Assembly (NCBI RefSeq): GCF_003053845.1
Contig: NZ_QAYG01000004.1
Location: forward strand, 186,001-250,000
From: Breoghania corrubedonensis
GTDB lineage: Bacteria; Pseudomonadota; Alphaproteobacteria; Rhizobiales; Stappiaceae
Direction: 5' to 3'
Length of the DNA: 64,000 nucleotides
Shown here piece after piece: positions 46,905 to 55,427 of the stretch. Under the pieces are notes generated by a model, which saw only the letters and a program-made list of their open reading frames with translations, was not told where the DNA came from and did not search any database. Each line of letters starts with the position of its first letter. The first letter of the stretch is position 1. Position numbers and translations under genes: made by a program.

Positions 46905-48137
46905 TTGGCCAAAAATTTACTGAGCCTCACGCTGAAGGCCATGAAGGCTGCGGAGAAAGATCGTGTTCGTCGCGCAAAAGCTGCGGAACGTCGTGACCTC
47001 GCCGAGCGGAGAGAGGCAGTACGACAGGCGAAGGCTTATGAAGCCAAGGTCCGGAAAGCAGAGATCGCGGATGAGCGCGATCGGAAAGCATACGAGAAGG
47101 CAGTAAAGGCCGCGCATGCCGCAGCCCAGCAAGCCGAGGTCCACCGAATGAATTCGGAAATCGATGCGGTTTTCGACGATCTGGAAGGGCTACTGGGTGC
47201 CACGATCGACGTCGACGACCATATAGATCTTGAGACACTTCGAAAGCCGTTTGATACGACGCCATTCGACATGCCTGATTTGGAGATTCCCTTAGTCGCG
47301 CCAAAACGACCAACGTATTCACCCGAACCGACATACGTCGAACCAGCCAAGCCTAAGGGTTTCTTCGGTAAGAAGCGGAAGCTTGAGGAAGCGCGTGCGA
47401 TAGCGCGGCAAACTCACGAAACGCAAATGGCGAAATGGGCCAGTGAGATCTCGGCCTTAGAAGATAGGTATGCAATCGAATTGGCTGCCTATGAACAGGC
47501 AGAGGCCGAAAGGGTTGAAACCCTGGCCACAGAGAAGGATCGGTTCCGCCAGGAACTGGACGACCACAACCAGTCCATCGACCAATTCATTACCAACCTA
47601 TCTTATGGAGACGCTGAAGCAGTTCAGGAGTACATCTCGCTCGTCGTGGAGAATTCCACCTATCCCGATCACTTCGAAGTCACGCATGAATTCTCGTTCG
47701 CACCTGAGTCAGCCGAGCTTCGGATGCGCGTGACGGTCCCGAGCCCAGATAACTTTCCGGCGATTAAGGCGTACAAATACGTAAAGACGTCCGATGAGAT
47801 ACGCGAGGTCCCACTGTCCCAGGTGGAGATCAAGCAACGGTATGCCAGCGTCCTGCATCAGGTCGCAATCAGGTCGCTCCACGAGGTGTTCGAGGCGGAC
47901 AGGCGCGGCCTGATCCGAACGATCTCGCTCGAGGTCGGCACGAAGGCACAGCACCCTGCCACTGGACGGCTCGATTTCCTTGCCTTTGTGGGTGTCAGCG
48001 CTGAGCGTAACAGTTTCATGGAGTTTGATCTCTCCGGCCTTGTCCCGCTGGCAACGTTGAAGCATCTCGGCGCCGCGATCTCCAAGGACCCCCTCGCCCT
48101 GGTCGCCGTCAACGTGACAGGAGTGCGCAAGTCGTGA
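46905..48137 (+). CDS. Coiled-coil protein, putative defence/restriction partner
   Basis: This 410-residue protein has an N-terminal charged coiled coil (residues 10-85, K/R/E/A-rich) and a short proline-rich linker. A second coiled coil covers about 150-215. The C-terminal globular domain (230-405) ends with RLDFLAFVGVSAERNSF and LSGLVPLATLKHLGA. The latter resembles the tail of actinobacterial proteins annotated as restriction system proteins; this is recall, not a search. The start is TTG, with AAGGGA upstream. It overlaps the next gene by 4 bases (GTGA), so the two form a unit. Confidence 0.75.
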   Translation: MAKNLLSLTLKAMKAAEKDRVRRAKAAERRDLAERREAVRQAKAYEAKVRKAEIADERDRKAYEKAVKAAHAAAQQAEVHRMNSEIDAVFDDLEGLLGATIDVDDHIDLETLRKPFDTTPFDMPDLEIPLVAPKRPTYSPEPTYVEPAKPKGFFGKKRKLEEARAIARQTHETQMAKWASEISALEDRYAIELAAYEQAEAERVETLATEKDRFRQELDDHNQSIDQFITNLSYGDAEAVQEYISLVVENSTYPDHFEVTHEFSFAPESAELRMRVTVPSPDNFPAIKAYKYVKTSDEIREVPLSQVEIKQRYASVLHQVAIRSLHEVFEADRRGLIRTISLEVGTKAQHPATGRLDFLAFVGVSAERNSFMEFDLSGLVPLATLKHLGAAISKDPLALVAVNVTGVRKS

Positions 48138-49456
48138 CGAAAGGACGGACGTTTAATCCGCCGCCTGGGTGGCCCAAGCCACCTAAAGGGTGGACGCCAC
48201 CAAAGGACTGGAAGCCCGACCCGAACTGGCCTGCCAAGCCCGAGGGATGGGAGCTCTGGATATCGGACGCCGGCGACACGCCTCAGGCAGCGCCAGCGGT
48301 CGAGGTGGATAGTGATCCGACTGACCCGGAAGCGCCGCCCAACGAGCTTTTCGCGTTGAAGGCCGAAGTGGCGATGCTGCGGGCACAACTGGCAGACAGT
48401 TCAACGGCTGCGGCGGAAACCATCTCCCTCAACGACCAGAAGATCCTGCAGGACATCGGGATTTACCGTTACCATCATCCCCTCGAGAATGCCGCAGGAT
48501 ACAGAGCCGAACTCGAGCGGATCGAGGTTGAGATCACCAAGGTCGTGCGGGAGCAAAAGGCCATCGAGGTCTCCTCGATATTCACGTTCGAGAACTCCTT
48601 GGCGGCAGGCCGAAAGCTGTCGAACGACCTTGGAAAGCTGATGCTTCGTGCCTACAACGCTGAATGCGATAGCTGCATCCGTTCACTTCGTACCGGAAAT
48701 CCCGGTGTGGCCAAGAAGCGGCTCGAAGCGTCACGCAAGGCGATCGCGAAGCTGGGAAAGATCATGGAGATGCAGATCAGCGCGCGGTACCACGACCTCC
48801 GGATCCAAGAGATCGAGCTGACGGCCGACTGGCTAATGAAGAAGCAGGAAGAAAAGGAAGCGGAGAAGGAGAACCGGGCGAGAATTCGCGAAGAGAAGCG
48901 CATCGAGAAGGAGTTCGCCGAGGAGCGCGAGCGGCTGGCCAAGGAGAAGCACCACCTCGAGAACGCAATAGAGGCCCTTCGGGAAAAAGGAGAAAGAAAC
49001 CCCGACCTGGAGGCAAACCTTTTGGCGTTGGAGGACGCCATCAAGCAGAACGAATTCCGGCTGGCAAATATTCGGTCCGGCTATGTTTACGTTATTTCGA
49101 ACCAGGGAGCGTTCGGCGCGAACGTCGTCAAGATTGGATTGACGAGACGGCTTGAGCCGAACGATCGTATCTCGGAGCTCAGTGGCGCATCTGTTCCCTT
49201 TCGGTTCGATGTTCATGCCCTTTTCTTTTCTGAAGACGCCGTGTCATTGGAGAATGAGCTTCACACCCATTTTCGGGAGAGAGCTCTGAATGCGGTGAAC
49301 GCCCGCAAGGAGTTCTTCTTTGCGACACCTGCCGAGGTTCGCGACGTCCTCATGGACAAGGTCGGGAGCCTTCTCGAGTTCTCAGAGGTAGGAGAATCTC
49401 TTGAGTACCATCAGTCTAGAAAATACTGGCCGCACCGATCGGGGGAACTGAACTAG
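48134..49456 (+). CDS. DUF4041 protein with GIY-YIG (T5orf172-type) nuclease domain
   Basis: The 440-residue protein starts with tryptophan/proline repeats (PPGWPKPPKGWTPPKDW). A DUF4041-like helical region (about 75-250) and a charged coiled coil (250-310) follow, then a GIY-YIG nuclease-like domain from residue 315. That domain shows SGYVYVIS, VVKIGLTRR and the glutamate in SLENELHTHF. The start is GTG, overlapping the upstream gene's stop. DUF4041 proteins occur in phages and defence islands. A nuclease role is likely, the target unknown. Confidence 0.82.
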   Translation: MTKGRTFNPPPGWPKPPKGWTPPKDWKPDPNWPAKPEGWELWISDAGDTPQAAPAVEVDSDPTDPEAPPNELFALKAEVAMLRAQLADSSTAAAETISLNDQKILQDIGIYRYHHPLENAAGYRAELERIEVEITKVVREQKAIEVSSIFTFENSLAAGRKLSNDLGKLMLRAYNAECDSCIRSLRTGNPGVAKKRLEASRKAIAKLGKIMEMQISARYHDLRIQEIELTADWLMKKQEEKEAEKENRARIREEKRIEKEFAEERERLAKEKHHLENAIEALREKGERNPDLEANLLALEDAIKQNEFRLANIRSGYVYVISNQGAFGANVVKIGLTRRLEPNDRISELSGASVPFRFDVHALFFSEDAVSLENELHTHFRERALNAVNARKEFFFATPAEVRDVLMDKVGSLLEFSEVGESLEYHQSRKYWPHRSGELN

Positions 49457-49565
49457 GTAATGGCTCCGGGCCGACGGTCTTGGGTAGTCTGATGTTACAT
49501 CTTCGGGCCGCCCGCGCCCTCTTCGAAAGTTTGCATGTATGTAAACTCGGAAAAGTGACGCTTTC

Positions 49566-49700
49566 GAATGGCTGTTTCCGCAGTCGGCACATCTCAAGCG
49601 CCGGACGCAGCGAAGGTCAGCTCCCCGCCCATTCAAGACCGTGGTGCGGAGTGCCGCGAATGGCTGCTTCCTGGAATTGGGTCCAAGATCGTGTACGGCA
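49566..49700. repeat. Dispersed intergenic repeat, copy B
   Basis: CGAATGGCTG occurs at 49566 and, extended to CGAATGGCTGCTT, at 49657, matching copy A. The surrounding bases (CCCCGCCC, GACCGTGG) also resemble copy A. An IS110 remnant begins directly after it, suggesting insertion at or recombination through the repeat. Confidence 0.45.
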
Positions 49701-49710
49701 GACATGGCGG

Positions 49711-49965
49711 GAGCACGTCAATCCCTATACTCGCGTCAATCCACGCCAGGCCCACGAGTTCGCCCGCACCACCGGCGTGCTCGCCAAGTCAGATCGCGTC
49801 GATGCTCGCGTCCTGGCTCGGATGGGCGCAGTACTCGACTCGCCTGTCACCATCCCGCTGAGCCCGGCACGCACGCGTCTGTCCGATTTCCTCAGACGGC
49901 GCAGGCAATTGGTCGAGATGCGCGAGGCGGAGAAACTGCATCGTCACAACGCACTTCCAAGCTAG
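49711..49965 (+). pseudogene. IS110-family transposase remnant
   Basis: The frame encodes VNPRQAHEFARTTGVLAKSD then RVDARVLARMG, the N-terminal DEDD domain of IS110-type transposases, about 85 residues. The real start is missing (the upstream frame is repeat B) and the frame ends at 49965 without the C-terminal serine domain. It is a dead fragment. Confidence 0.75.
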
Positions 49966-50097
49966 ACGGAACTCATAGGCACTTTCTTGCCTCGGGAGCT
50001 ATCGACGTCGTACACTTCGCCATCGACAATCAAGATTGTTTTAGCGGTAGGCCAATCGTGAAATGAAATTTATCATTGCTGATGAGGATGAGTTAAT

Positions 50098-50367
50098 TTG
50101 ACTAAACAAAAATCGACATCGCCAAACATTTTTTCGATTCCGGTTCCAACCGAATTGGAATCATACGCAGCGTCTGCAATTACCAGACTGGGATATATAT
50201 TTCCGGCCACTTATTTTTCTTTAAATCAGGCCACAATCGATGTCGAAACTAGCGATGACCCCATTCTAATCCGGCGGGATGTACTGCATGCGATTTATCG
50301 CGAACGCATCCGTAGCGAAACCGAGGATATCCGTTCAAGCCTAATTCGCGCCCTCGTTTCAAAATGA
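50098..50367 (+). CDS. hxsD: HxsD, His-Xaa-Ser system protein
   Basis: This 89-residue protein is the first gene of the Hxs cassette. Its C-terminal VLHAIYRERIRSETEDIRSS fits the LLNDYxLRE-type motif by which HxsD is defined. The start is TTG 50098, with GAGGATGAG upstream; the preceding in-frame codon set holds a stop and no ATG. It overlaps hxsB by 4 bases (ATGA). The biochemical role of HxsD is not known; it may be a chaperone or recognition factor for the radical SAM pair. GC content here is lower than in the core genome. Confidence 0.8.
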   Translation: MTKQKSTSPNIFSIPVPTELESYAASAITRLGYIFPATYFSLNQATIDVETSDDPILIRRDVLHAIYRERIRSETEDIRSSLIRALVSK

Positions 50368-51776
50368 AAGTTTGGCCTCTCAAATTTCGTCCAACTGCCG
50401 ACGGAAGCTCGTTGCTTTTCGCAGATGAAGCAGGTGGATTTTTCCGTTCTGATTCCGCATTCTTGGAACGTTACGCGTACGGGCGATTGTCGCCCTACGA
50501 CGCAAAGTTTCTTTTTGCCAATGGCCATGCATTCGAACAAGCAGGTGATTTGGCACACACCGCATTCGCATACCGCTGGGCCGCGCGCCAGGCCGTTCCT
50601 GGCGACCTAGGATACGTGGTTCTGGTTCCAACCCTTAGATGCAATTTGGCCTGCTCCTATTGCCAGGTGTCACGAGCCGATGAGAAATCCAGCGGACACG
50701 ACTGGACAGACCAGACGCTAGAAGCCGTGTTCACCTTTTTATCTGGCATCAGCGCCGACACTCTCAAAGTCGAATTTCAAGGCGGAGAGCCTCTCCTCCG
50801 GGTCGATCTTCTCGACCGCGTTCGGACATTTTGCCGTCAACGCTTCCAGAAAGTCGAGTTCGTCGTATGCACAAACCTGCAACACCTCGGTCCGGCTGAG
50901 TGGGAATTCATCAATGCTTCCGACACGTTCGTTAGCACGTCCATTGACGGAAATGCGGTGACACACCGGATGCAAAGAACGGAAACCGAAGAGAAGAATG
51001 ACGAATTTTTCTCGAACCTAGACGAGGCCGTCAGACGGCTGGCACCCGGCCGCATTTCCGCCCTCCCCACGATCGACGTTGAAAACCCACCGTCACCTGC
51101 ATCTGTGCTCGATACATATGCGCGCTATGGCATCCACTCGATCTATCTCAGGCCAATCAACTACCAAGGCTTTGCCCGGAAACGACATGCCGCGAAAAAC
51201 GTCGTCGACCGATGGAACGCGCTCTATCGCGAATTCATCGACCTGATGATCGAGCAAAATGGGAGGGGCGAAGTGTTCTTTGAGGAATTCTATCTCGTTC
51301 ATTGTCTACGCCGCATCCTCCGATCCGGCATTGATAACCACGTCGATCTAAGGAATCCCAACTTTCTCGGCAAAGACTACATCGTCATCGACTATGACGG
51401 CCGCTTCTATCCGACGGACGAAGCCCGGATGATGACCCGGGTTGGACAAATCGATCTTTCTGTAGGCGACGTCTTTTCGGGGTTAGATAATGCAAAGCTA
51501 GACGTTCTGAACCAACACGCATCCAACACCTTCGACCCGGACTGCATACATTGTCCGTATCAGGCATTCTGCGGTGTCGACCTCATTGACGACATTTCTC
51601 GGGAGGGGCGCATTGACGGCCCCCGGATCCATTCGGACTTCTGCCGGAGGCATACCTTCCTTTTCGATCTCGTATTCGAGCTTCTTTACTCAGAAGATCC
51701 TAAAGTTCGGCGTTCGTTGGCGGCGTGGGCAGGCGTGCCCGACCTCCCGCGTTCGATCACTCCGGTGCACCAATGA
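50364..51776 (+). CDS. hxsB: HxsB, radical SAM/SPASM-type maturase
   Basis: This 470-residue radical SAM protein is predicted to modify the His-Xaa-Ser repeat protein. The 4Fe-4S motif is C93-x3-C97-x2-C100 (CNLACSYC), followed by EFQGGEPLLR. The C-terminal cysteines in DPDCIHCPYQAFCGVD and HSDFCRRH suggest auxiliary clusters of the SPASM type. Start and stop overlap hxsD and hxsC by 4 bases each, so the three are translationally coupled. Confidence 0.92.
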   Translation: MKVWPLKFRPTADGSSLLFADEAGGFFRSDSAFLERYAYGRLSPYDAKFLFANGHAFEQAGDLAHTAFAYRWAARQAVPGDLGYVVLVPTLRCNLACSYCQVSRADEKSSGHDWTDQTLEAVFTFLSGISADTLKVEFQGGEPLLRVDLLDRVRTFCRQRFQKVEFVVCTNLQHLGPAEWEFINASDTFVSTSIDGNAVTHRMQRTETEEKNDEFFSNLDEAVRRLAPGRISALPTIDVENPPSPASVLDTYARYGIHSIYLRPINYQGFARKRHAAKNVVDRWNALYREFIDLMIEQNGRGEVFFEEFYLVHCLRRILRSGIDNHVDLRNPNFLGKDYIVIDYDGRFYPTDEARMMTRVGQIDLSVGDVFSGLDNAKLDVLNQHASNTFDPDCIHCPYQAFCGVDLIDDISREGRIDGPRIHSDFCRRHTFLFDLVFELLYSEDPKVRRSLAAWAGVPDLPRSITPVHQ

Positions 51777-52867
51777 TCCCCTTGCGCCTGAAGGTCGATC
51801 CGCTACCCGCCGATGCCCCGATCGTCACACGGCTCCGCAGCTCCGCACCAGCCGATGTCGATCCGCTTGACGCAGTCTTCCTCGGAATGGACGGGACGGT
51901 CGCGGAGTTCGACTTGGCGGGCTTTCCGCTCCGGCTTCATAACGCGCCCATCGAGAGCGTCGAGAACGATGTTCTTCTTATACTCCCGAGGCAAGGAACC
52001 GCCCATCGCTTGATCCGCGCCTCCTCTCCGCACAATACCCTTCTGGTTACAGAACGATGCGATCAATTGTGCCTGATGTGCTCTCAGCCACCAAAGCGGC
52101 ATCATTCCGACATGTTTCCCTATTTTCGGGAGGCGGTCAGACTTGCACCAAAGAACGCGTATGTTGGGTTGTCCGGCGGTGAGCCGACGCTTTTCAAGGA
52201 GGAACTGTTTTTGTTCCTTCGCGACATGGTCGACGCCAGACCTGATATCCGCTTCCACGTTTTGACGAATGGCCAACATTTCGAGGATGCCGACATCGAA
52301 GAATTGGCATCGATCCCTCATGATCGGGTTCTTTGGGGAATACCTTTGTACTCGCATGAGCCTGCCCGACACGATGAGATCGTCGTCAAGGCGGGAGCAT
52401 TTTCGCGGCTCATGCAATCTTTTGCCATTCTCGCGCGGGCAGGTTCGGCCGTGGAACTGCGAACTGTGGTCATGAAGCCAAATGCCCCCGACCTTGCGCC
52501 TCTGGCAAGGCTCGTCACTTTACAACTGCCCTTCATTACGGTCTGGGCTTTAATGCAATTGGAGAATATTGGCTTCGGAAGAAAGAACTGGAACGAGCTC
52601 TTTTTCGACAACTCCTTGCCCCACGCTTTCGACCCGATTGCCGATGCCCTCAACTTTGTGCGCGCTAAAGGCGTCGACGCACTGCTCTACAATTTCCCGC
52701 ACTGCACTGTTCCCGAGGATTTTCGGTGTCTGGCACCGCGGACCATCTCGGACTGGAAACAGCGCTACCTGGATACGTGCGGGAATTGCAATGCACGCGA
52801 AGCTTGTTGCGGCTTCTTTGAATGGTATCCTGATGAACGTGGTTTTACGGGGGTCAGACCGCTATGA
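51773..52867 (+). CDS. hxsC: HxsC, second radical SAM maturase
   Basis: This 364-residue radical SAM protein is the obligate partner of HxsB in Hxs systems. The cluster motif is C96-x3-C100-x2-C103 (CDQLCLMC), followed by GLSGGEPTL. The C terminus has a cysteine group CGNCNAREACCGFFEW. ATG 51773 overlaps the hxsB stop; an earlier in-frame start at 51725 lies within hxsB. It overlaps hxsA by 4 bases. Confidence 0.93.
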   Translation: MIPLRLKVDPLPADAPIVTRLRSSAPADVDPLDAVFLGMDGTVAEFDLAGFPLRLHNAPIESVENDVLLILPRQGTAHRLIRASSPHNTLLVTERCDQLCLMCSQPPKRHHSDMFPYFREAVRLAPKNAYVGLSGGEPTLFKEELFLFLRDMVDARPDIRFHVLTNGQHFEDADIEELASIPHDRVLWGIPLYSHEPARHDEIVVKAGAFSRLMQSFAILARAGSAVELRTVVMKPNAPDLAPLARLVTLQLPFITVWALMQLENIGFGRKNWNELFFDNSLPHAFDPIADALNFVRAKGVDALLYNFPHCTVPEDFRCLAPRTISDWKQRYLDTCGNCNAREACCGFFEWYPDERGFTGVRPL

Positions 52868-53727
52868 AGAAACGACTTTTCATTATTCCATCACTCATCG
52901 CTGCGGGATTGCTTCCCAGCAAGTCTCTGGCAAGCATGCCCGGGCCATTGATCAGCAATGCTGACACCAAGCCGACTCTTCTTGAGCGCTTCCGGCTAAA
53001 ACACCTCTATACACTCGCTGGCCATCGCTCCCATTCGAGCCATTCATCGCATGCATCTCACTCCAGTCATCGTTCCTCGTCCGGAGGCGGCTACAGCTCG
53101 CGGAGTTACTCCCGCCCCGCTCCCGTATATCGGGCACCGTCTTTTTCTCCCCCCAAAGCTACGATCGGTGTGACACCATCCACTCCACCGAGGAGCCCTG
53201 CCCCATCACGGACTATGAGAAGCCTTGCACCGACTTACAATGATCCATCGAATTGGGAAGTGGTGGGCGCCACGTTGGCGGCGGCGTGGCTCAGGAAGAA
53301 GACCGCGTCGACTGTTGACTTAACACAGGCGACAGTCGGCCAAGAGGTATACGGTCTTGGTACTATTCTGAGCATCGAACAGATTCACGGTCGCTGGGCC
53401 GTTAAAACTGATGCTGGCACGATCCGCGAAGCGGAGAGGTCAACGGCCTCACGCAACACCGACAGTGTGCCAAACTCCTCAATTCTGCCGAGTTCACAAT
53501 CAGTAGCTCCGAAAACGCTTCCGGGGAACTCTGGCAAATTTCAAAAAATCGTTGTCCAAGTACAGACTGCGCTCTTCACGTACGGGTATTACACAGCTGC
53601 GATTGATGGCATAGTAGGGCCTCAGACGCGGGTCGCACTGTCGAAGATGCAGTCAGATTACGGCTTGAAGGTTACGGGCACGGTTACACCGGAGCTACTC
53701 GATGCGCTTGGTATTGCTGCGCAATAG
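52864..53727 (+). CDS. hxsA: HxsA, secreted His-Xaa-Ser repeat protein
   Basis: This is the presumed substrate of HxsB/HxsC. The 287-residue protein has an N-terminal signal peptide (MKKRLFIIPSLIAAGLLPS) and six tandem H-x-S triplets at residues 54-71 (HRSHSSHSSHASHSSHRS). A Ser/Pro/Arg-rich segment and a small SH3-like region (YGLGTILSIEQIHGRWAVK) follow. A C-terminal peptidoglycan-binding domain (residues 235-285; DGIVGPQTRVALSKMQ) completes it. It should be exported and held at the cell wall. The nature of the modification is unknown. Confidence 0.92.
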   Translation: MKKRLFIIPSLIAAGLLPSKSLASMPGPLISNADTKPTLLERFRLKHLYTLAGHRSHSSHSSHASHSSHRSSSGGGYSSRSYSRPAPVYRAPSFSPPKATIGVTPSTPPRSPAPSRTMRSLAPTYNDPSNWEVVGATLAAAWLRKKTASTVDLTQATVGQEVYGLGTILSIEQIHGRWAVKTDAGTIREAERSTASRNTDSVPNSSILPSSQSVAPKTLPGNSGKFQKIVVQVQTALFTYGYYTAAIDGIVGPQTRVALSKMQSDYGLKVTGTVTPELLDALGIAAQ

Positions 53728-54097
53728 CAGTTTTCTAGCTGCCACATTCGCGCTCGGCTTTGCGGTCGCAACGATCGGCGCCCCTGTTTGGAAGTCTATC
53801 CTGATGGAATGGAACCAGGATGCCTTCGGGGAACTGACGTACCGCTGTGATCACGCAATGCGGGCACATATGATTGCGAAGCAGAAGCTCGTAGCCAATC
53901 CTTCCGAAGAGTCCGTGAGAGAAGTCGAAGCGATGGAAATCGGCCTGCTGGATTGTCAGAACTACGACCTAATGCGCAAGCGACTCATTCGTTGGGGCCT
54001 CAGCGACAACGAACTCAGCGAGATGAGCCTGCGCGCCATTGAGGACGGGGCCGGAAGCCTCCAGGAGGTCGTACGCGTTCATGAGATACGCTACTAG
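53702..54097 (+). CDS. Small membrane-anchored Hxs-associated protein
   Basis: This 131-residue protein has one N-terminal membrane segment or signal anchor (FLAATFALGFAVATIGAPVW) and a helical soluble domain with two cysteines (YRCDHAM and LLDCQNY). Its place directly after hxsA, overlapping it by 26 bases, and its size match the small family annotated as a His-Xaa-Ser system protein (TIGR03982, from memory). Role unknown; the cysteines could form a disulfide outside the cytoplasm. Confidence 0.75.
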   Translation: MRLVLLRNSSFLAATFALGFAVATIGAPVWKSILMEWNQDAFGELTYRCDHAMRAHMIAKQKLVANPSEESVREVEAMEIGLLDCQNYDLMRKRLIRWGLSDNELSEMSLRAIEDGAGSLQEVVRVHEIRY

Positions 54098-55322
54098 GCT
54101 GGCGGTGATCGCGTTTCTGCTCAGCACCCTGCCTTCCTCAGCTGGACAGGAACTACGTGAAGTAGTTCTCCGCAAAAGCGCTTTGAAGTCTGGTCTCATT
54201 CCCGCGGTAGAAACACGCGTGGCGGTCGACGCTCAGATGGTGACCGCAGGTAGGCTACTCTTCCAATCGCGGTCCCTGTCGCTAGATAAGCAAATTGCTT
54301 GCGCTTCTTGCCACGTTGATCGCTTTGGATCGGCCGACGGTTTGCCCAACGCCTTCGGAACAGAGGCATCCGGACAAGGCCTCGCACGCATGATCGGCGG
54401 TGGGGACATTATCCCCCGAAACACGCTGGCATTCTGGGGGCGCGGCGGAAAACAGTTCAATATCTTCTTCTGGGATGGGAAAGTAGATGCCTCATCCGGT
54501 ACCCTCCACAGCCAATTTGCAGGAAAGGAACCATCGGACGACGCGCTCGTAGTCGCGGTCCACCTGCCCCCGGTCGAAATCGGTGAGATGGTAATGGATA
54601 GCCCCGCGAACAACGCGTTGGAGACAGAGAGTGTTTCGACTGCCAAGCAGGTGTACGCCATACTGATCGAGCGGATCAGAGCTATGCCAGAGCTGTCAGG
54701 ACCGCTCGCACAAGCCGCAGGGAAGCCGGTCCGCGCTCTTACCTTTAGCGACATTGCTGAAGCAATAGCATCATTCATCCGGGAGAATTTTGCCGTCCGG
54801 AGCACGCGGTTTCATGATTTCGTTTTCAACGACGGCGAACTGAGCGCACAGGAGCTCGCCGGAGGCCTTCTATTCTACGGCAAAGCAGGATGTTCAGGTT
54901 GCCACAACGGCCCGTACTTCAGCGATATGGACTTTCATGCAATTCCCTTCCCACAGGTGGGTTTTGGAAAGAATGGCTTCGGAGTCGACTACGGCCGTTT
55001 CAATGTGACGATGGATCCTGATGATCGCTACAAGTTCCGAACGCCGCCTCTCTACAACGTAACAAAAACAGCGCCTTACTCCCACTCCGGTTCACTCTAC
55101 AAATTGGGCGATGCAATTCGAGCGCATGTAGACCCACTAGCCTTATATGATCCAGGTTCGATGACCGATATTGAACGCACTGAATTCTATGCGCGCCTCA
55201 AAACGTGGTCGGGTGAACCTATCAACGCCTTGCACCTCGCGGAGGATGAAGTCGCTGCATTAGAAGCATTCCTCGCGACCCTTGAGTATGACAGCCTTCT
55301 ATCTACCATAGAAACCGACTAA
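54081..55322 (+). CDS. MauG-like di-haem cytochrome c peroxidase
   Basis: This 413-residue secreted protein has a signal peptide (AVIAFLLSTLPSSAGQ) and two haem c sites, CASCH (74-78) and CSGCH (271-275). That is the arrangement of bacterial cytochrome c peroxidases and MauG. MauG oxidises protein side chains, so here it probably acts on modified HxsA after export. ATG 54081 overlaps the preceding gene by 17 bases, placing it in the same operon; the frame is open to 54039. A generic peroxide-detoxifying role is the alternative. Confidence 0.88.
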   Translation: MRYATRLAVIAFLLSTLPSSAGQELREVVLRKSALKSGLIPAVETRVAVDAQMVTAGRLLFQSRSLSLDKQIACASCHVDRFGSADGLPNAFGTEASGQGLARMIGGGDIIPRNTLAFWGRGGKQFNIFFWDGKVDASSGTLHSQFAGKEPSDDALVVAVHLPPVEIGEMVMDSPANNALETESVSTAKQVYAILIERIRAMPELSGPLAQAAGKPVRALTFSDIAEAIASFIRENFAVRSTRFHDFVFNDGELSAQELAGGLLFYGKAGCSGCHNGPYFSDMDFHAIPFPQVGFGKNGFGVDYGRFNVTMDPDDRYKFRTPPLYNVTKTAPYSHSGSLYKLGDAIRAHVDPLALYDPGSMTDIERTEFYARLKTWSGEPINALHLAEDEVAALEAFLATLEYDSLLSTIETD

Positions 55323-55329
55323 TTACAGA

Positions 55330-55361
55330 ATATTTGTTTTGTTTTACAAATATAAATATAA
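55330..55361 (+). terminator. AT-rich hairpin after the Hxs operon
   Basis: ATATTTGT and ACAAATAT form an 8-bp stem with an 8-base loop, followed by an A-rich run on the plus strand. The low GC content makes it a weak terminator candidate; the surrounding 105-base gap is strikingly AT-rich. Confidence 0.35.
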
Positions 55362-55427
55362 AAAAAGACGAGATATTCACCCGGACATTTAATTAAAATT
55401 CGACCCCAGATCTCAACCCACACACAG

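Noticed and set aside
46321-46942. Minus-strand frames in the gap before the coiled-coil gene
   Set aside because: They carry repeat-derived peptides, have no ribosome-binding sites and overlap the promoter region of the coiled-coil gene.
52864-53727. Histidine-rich metal-storage protein as the identity of the HxS-repeat gene
   Set aside because: The adjacent HxsB, HxsC and HxsD genes and the exact H-x-S periodicity identify it as HxsA.
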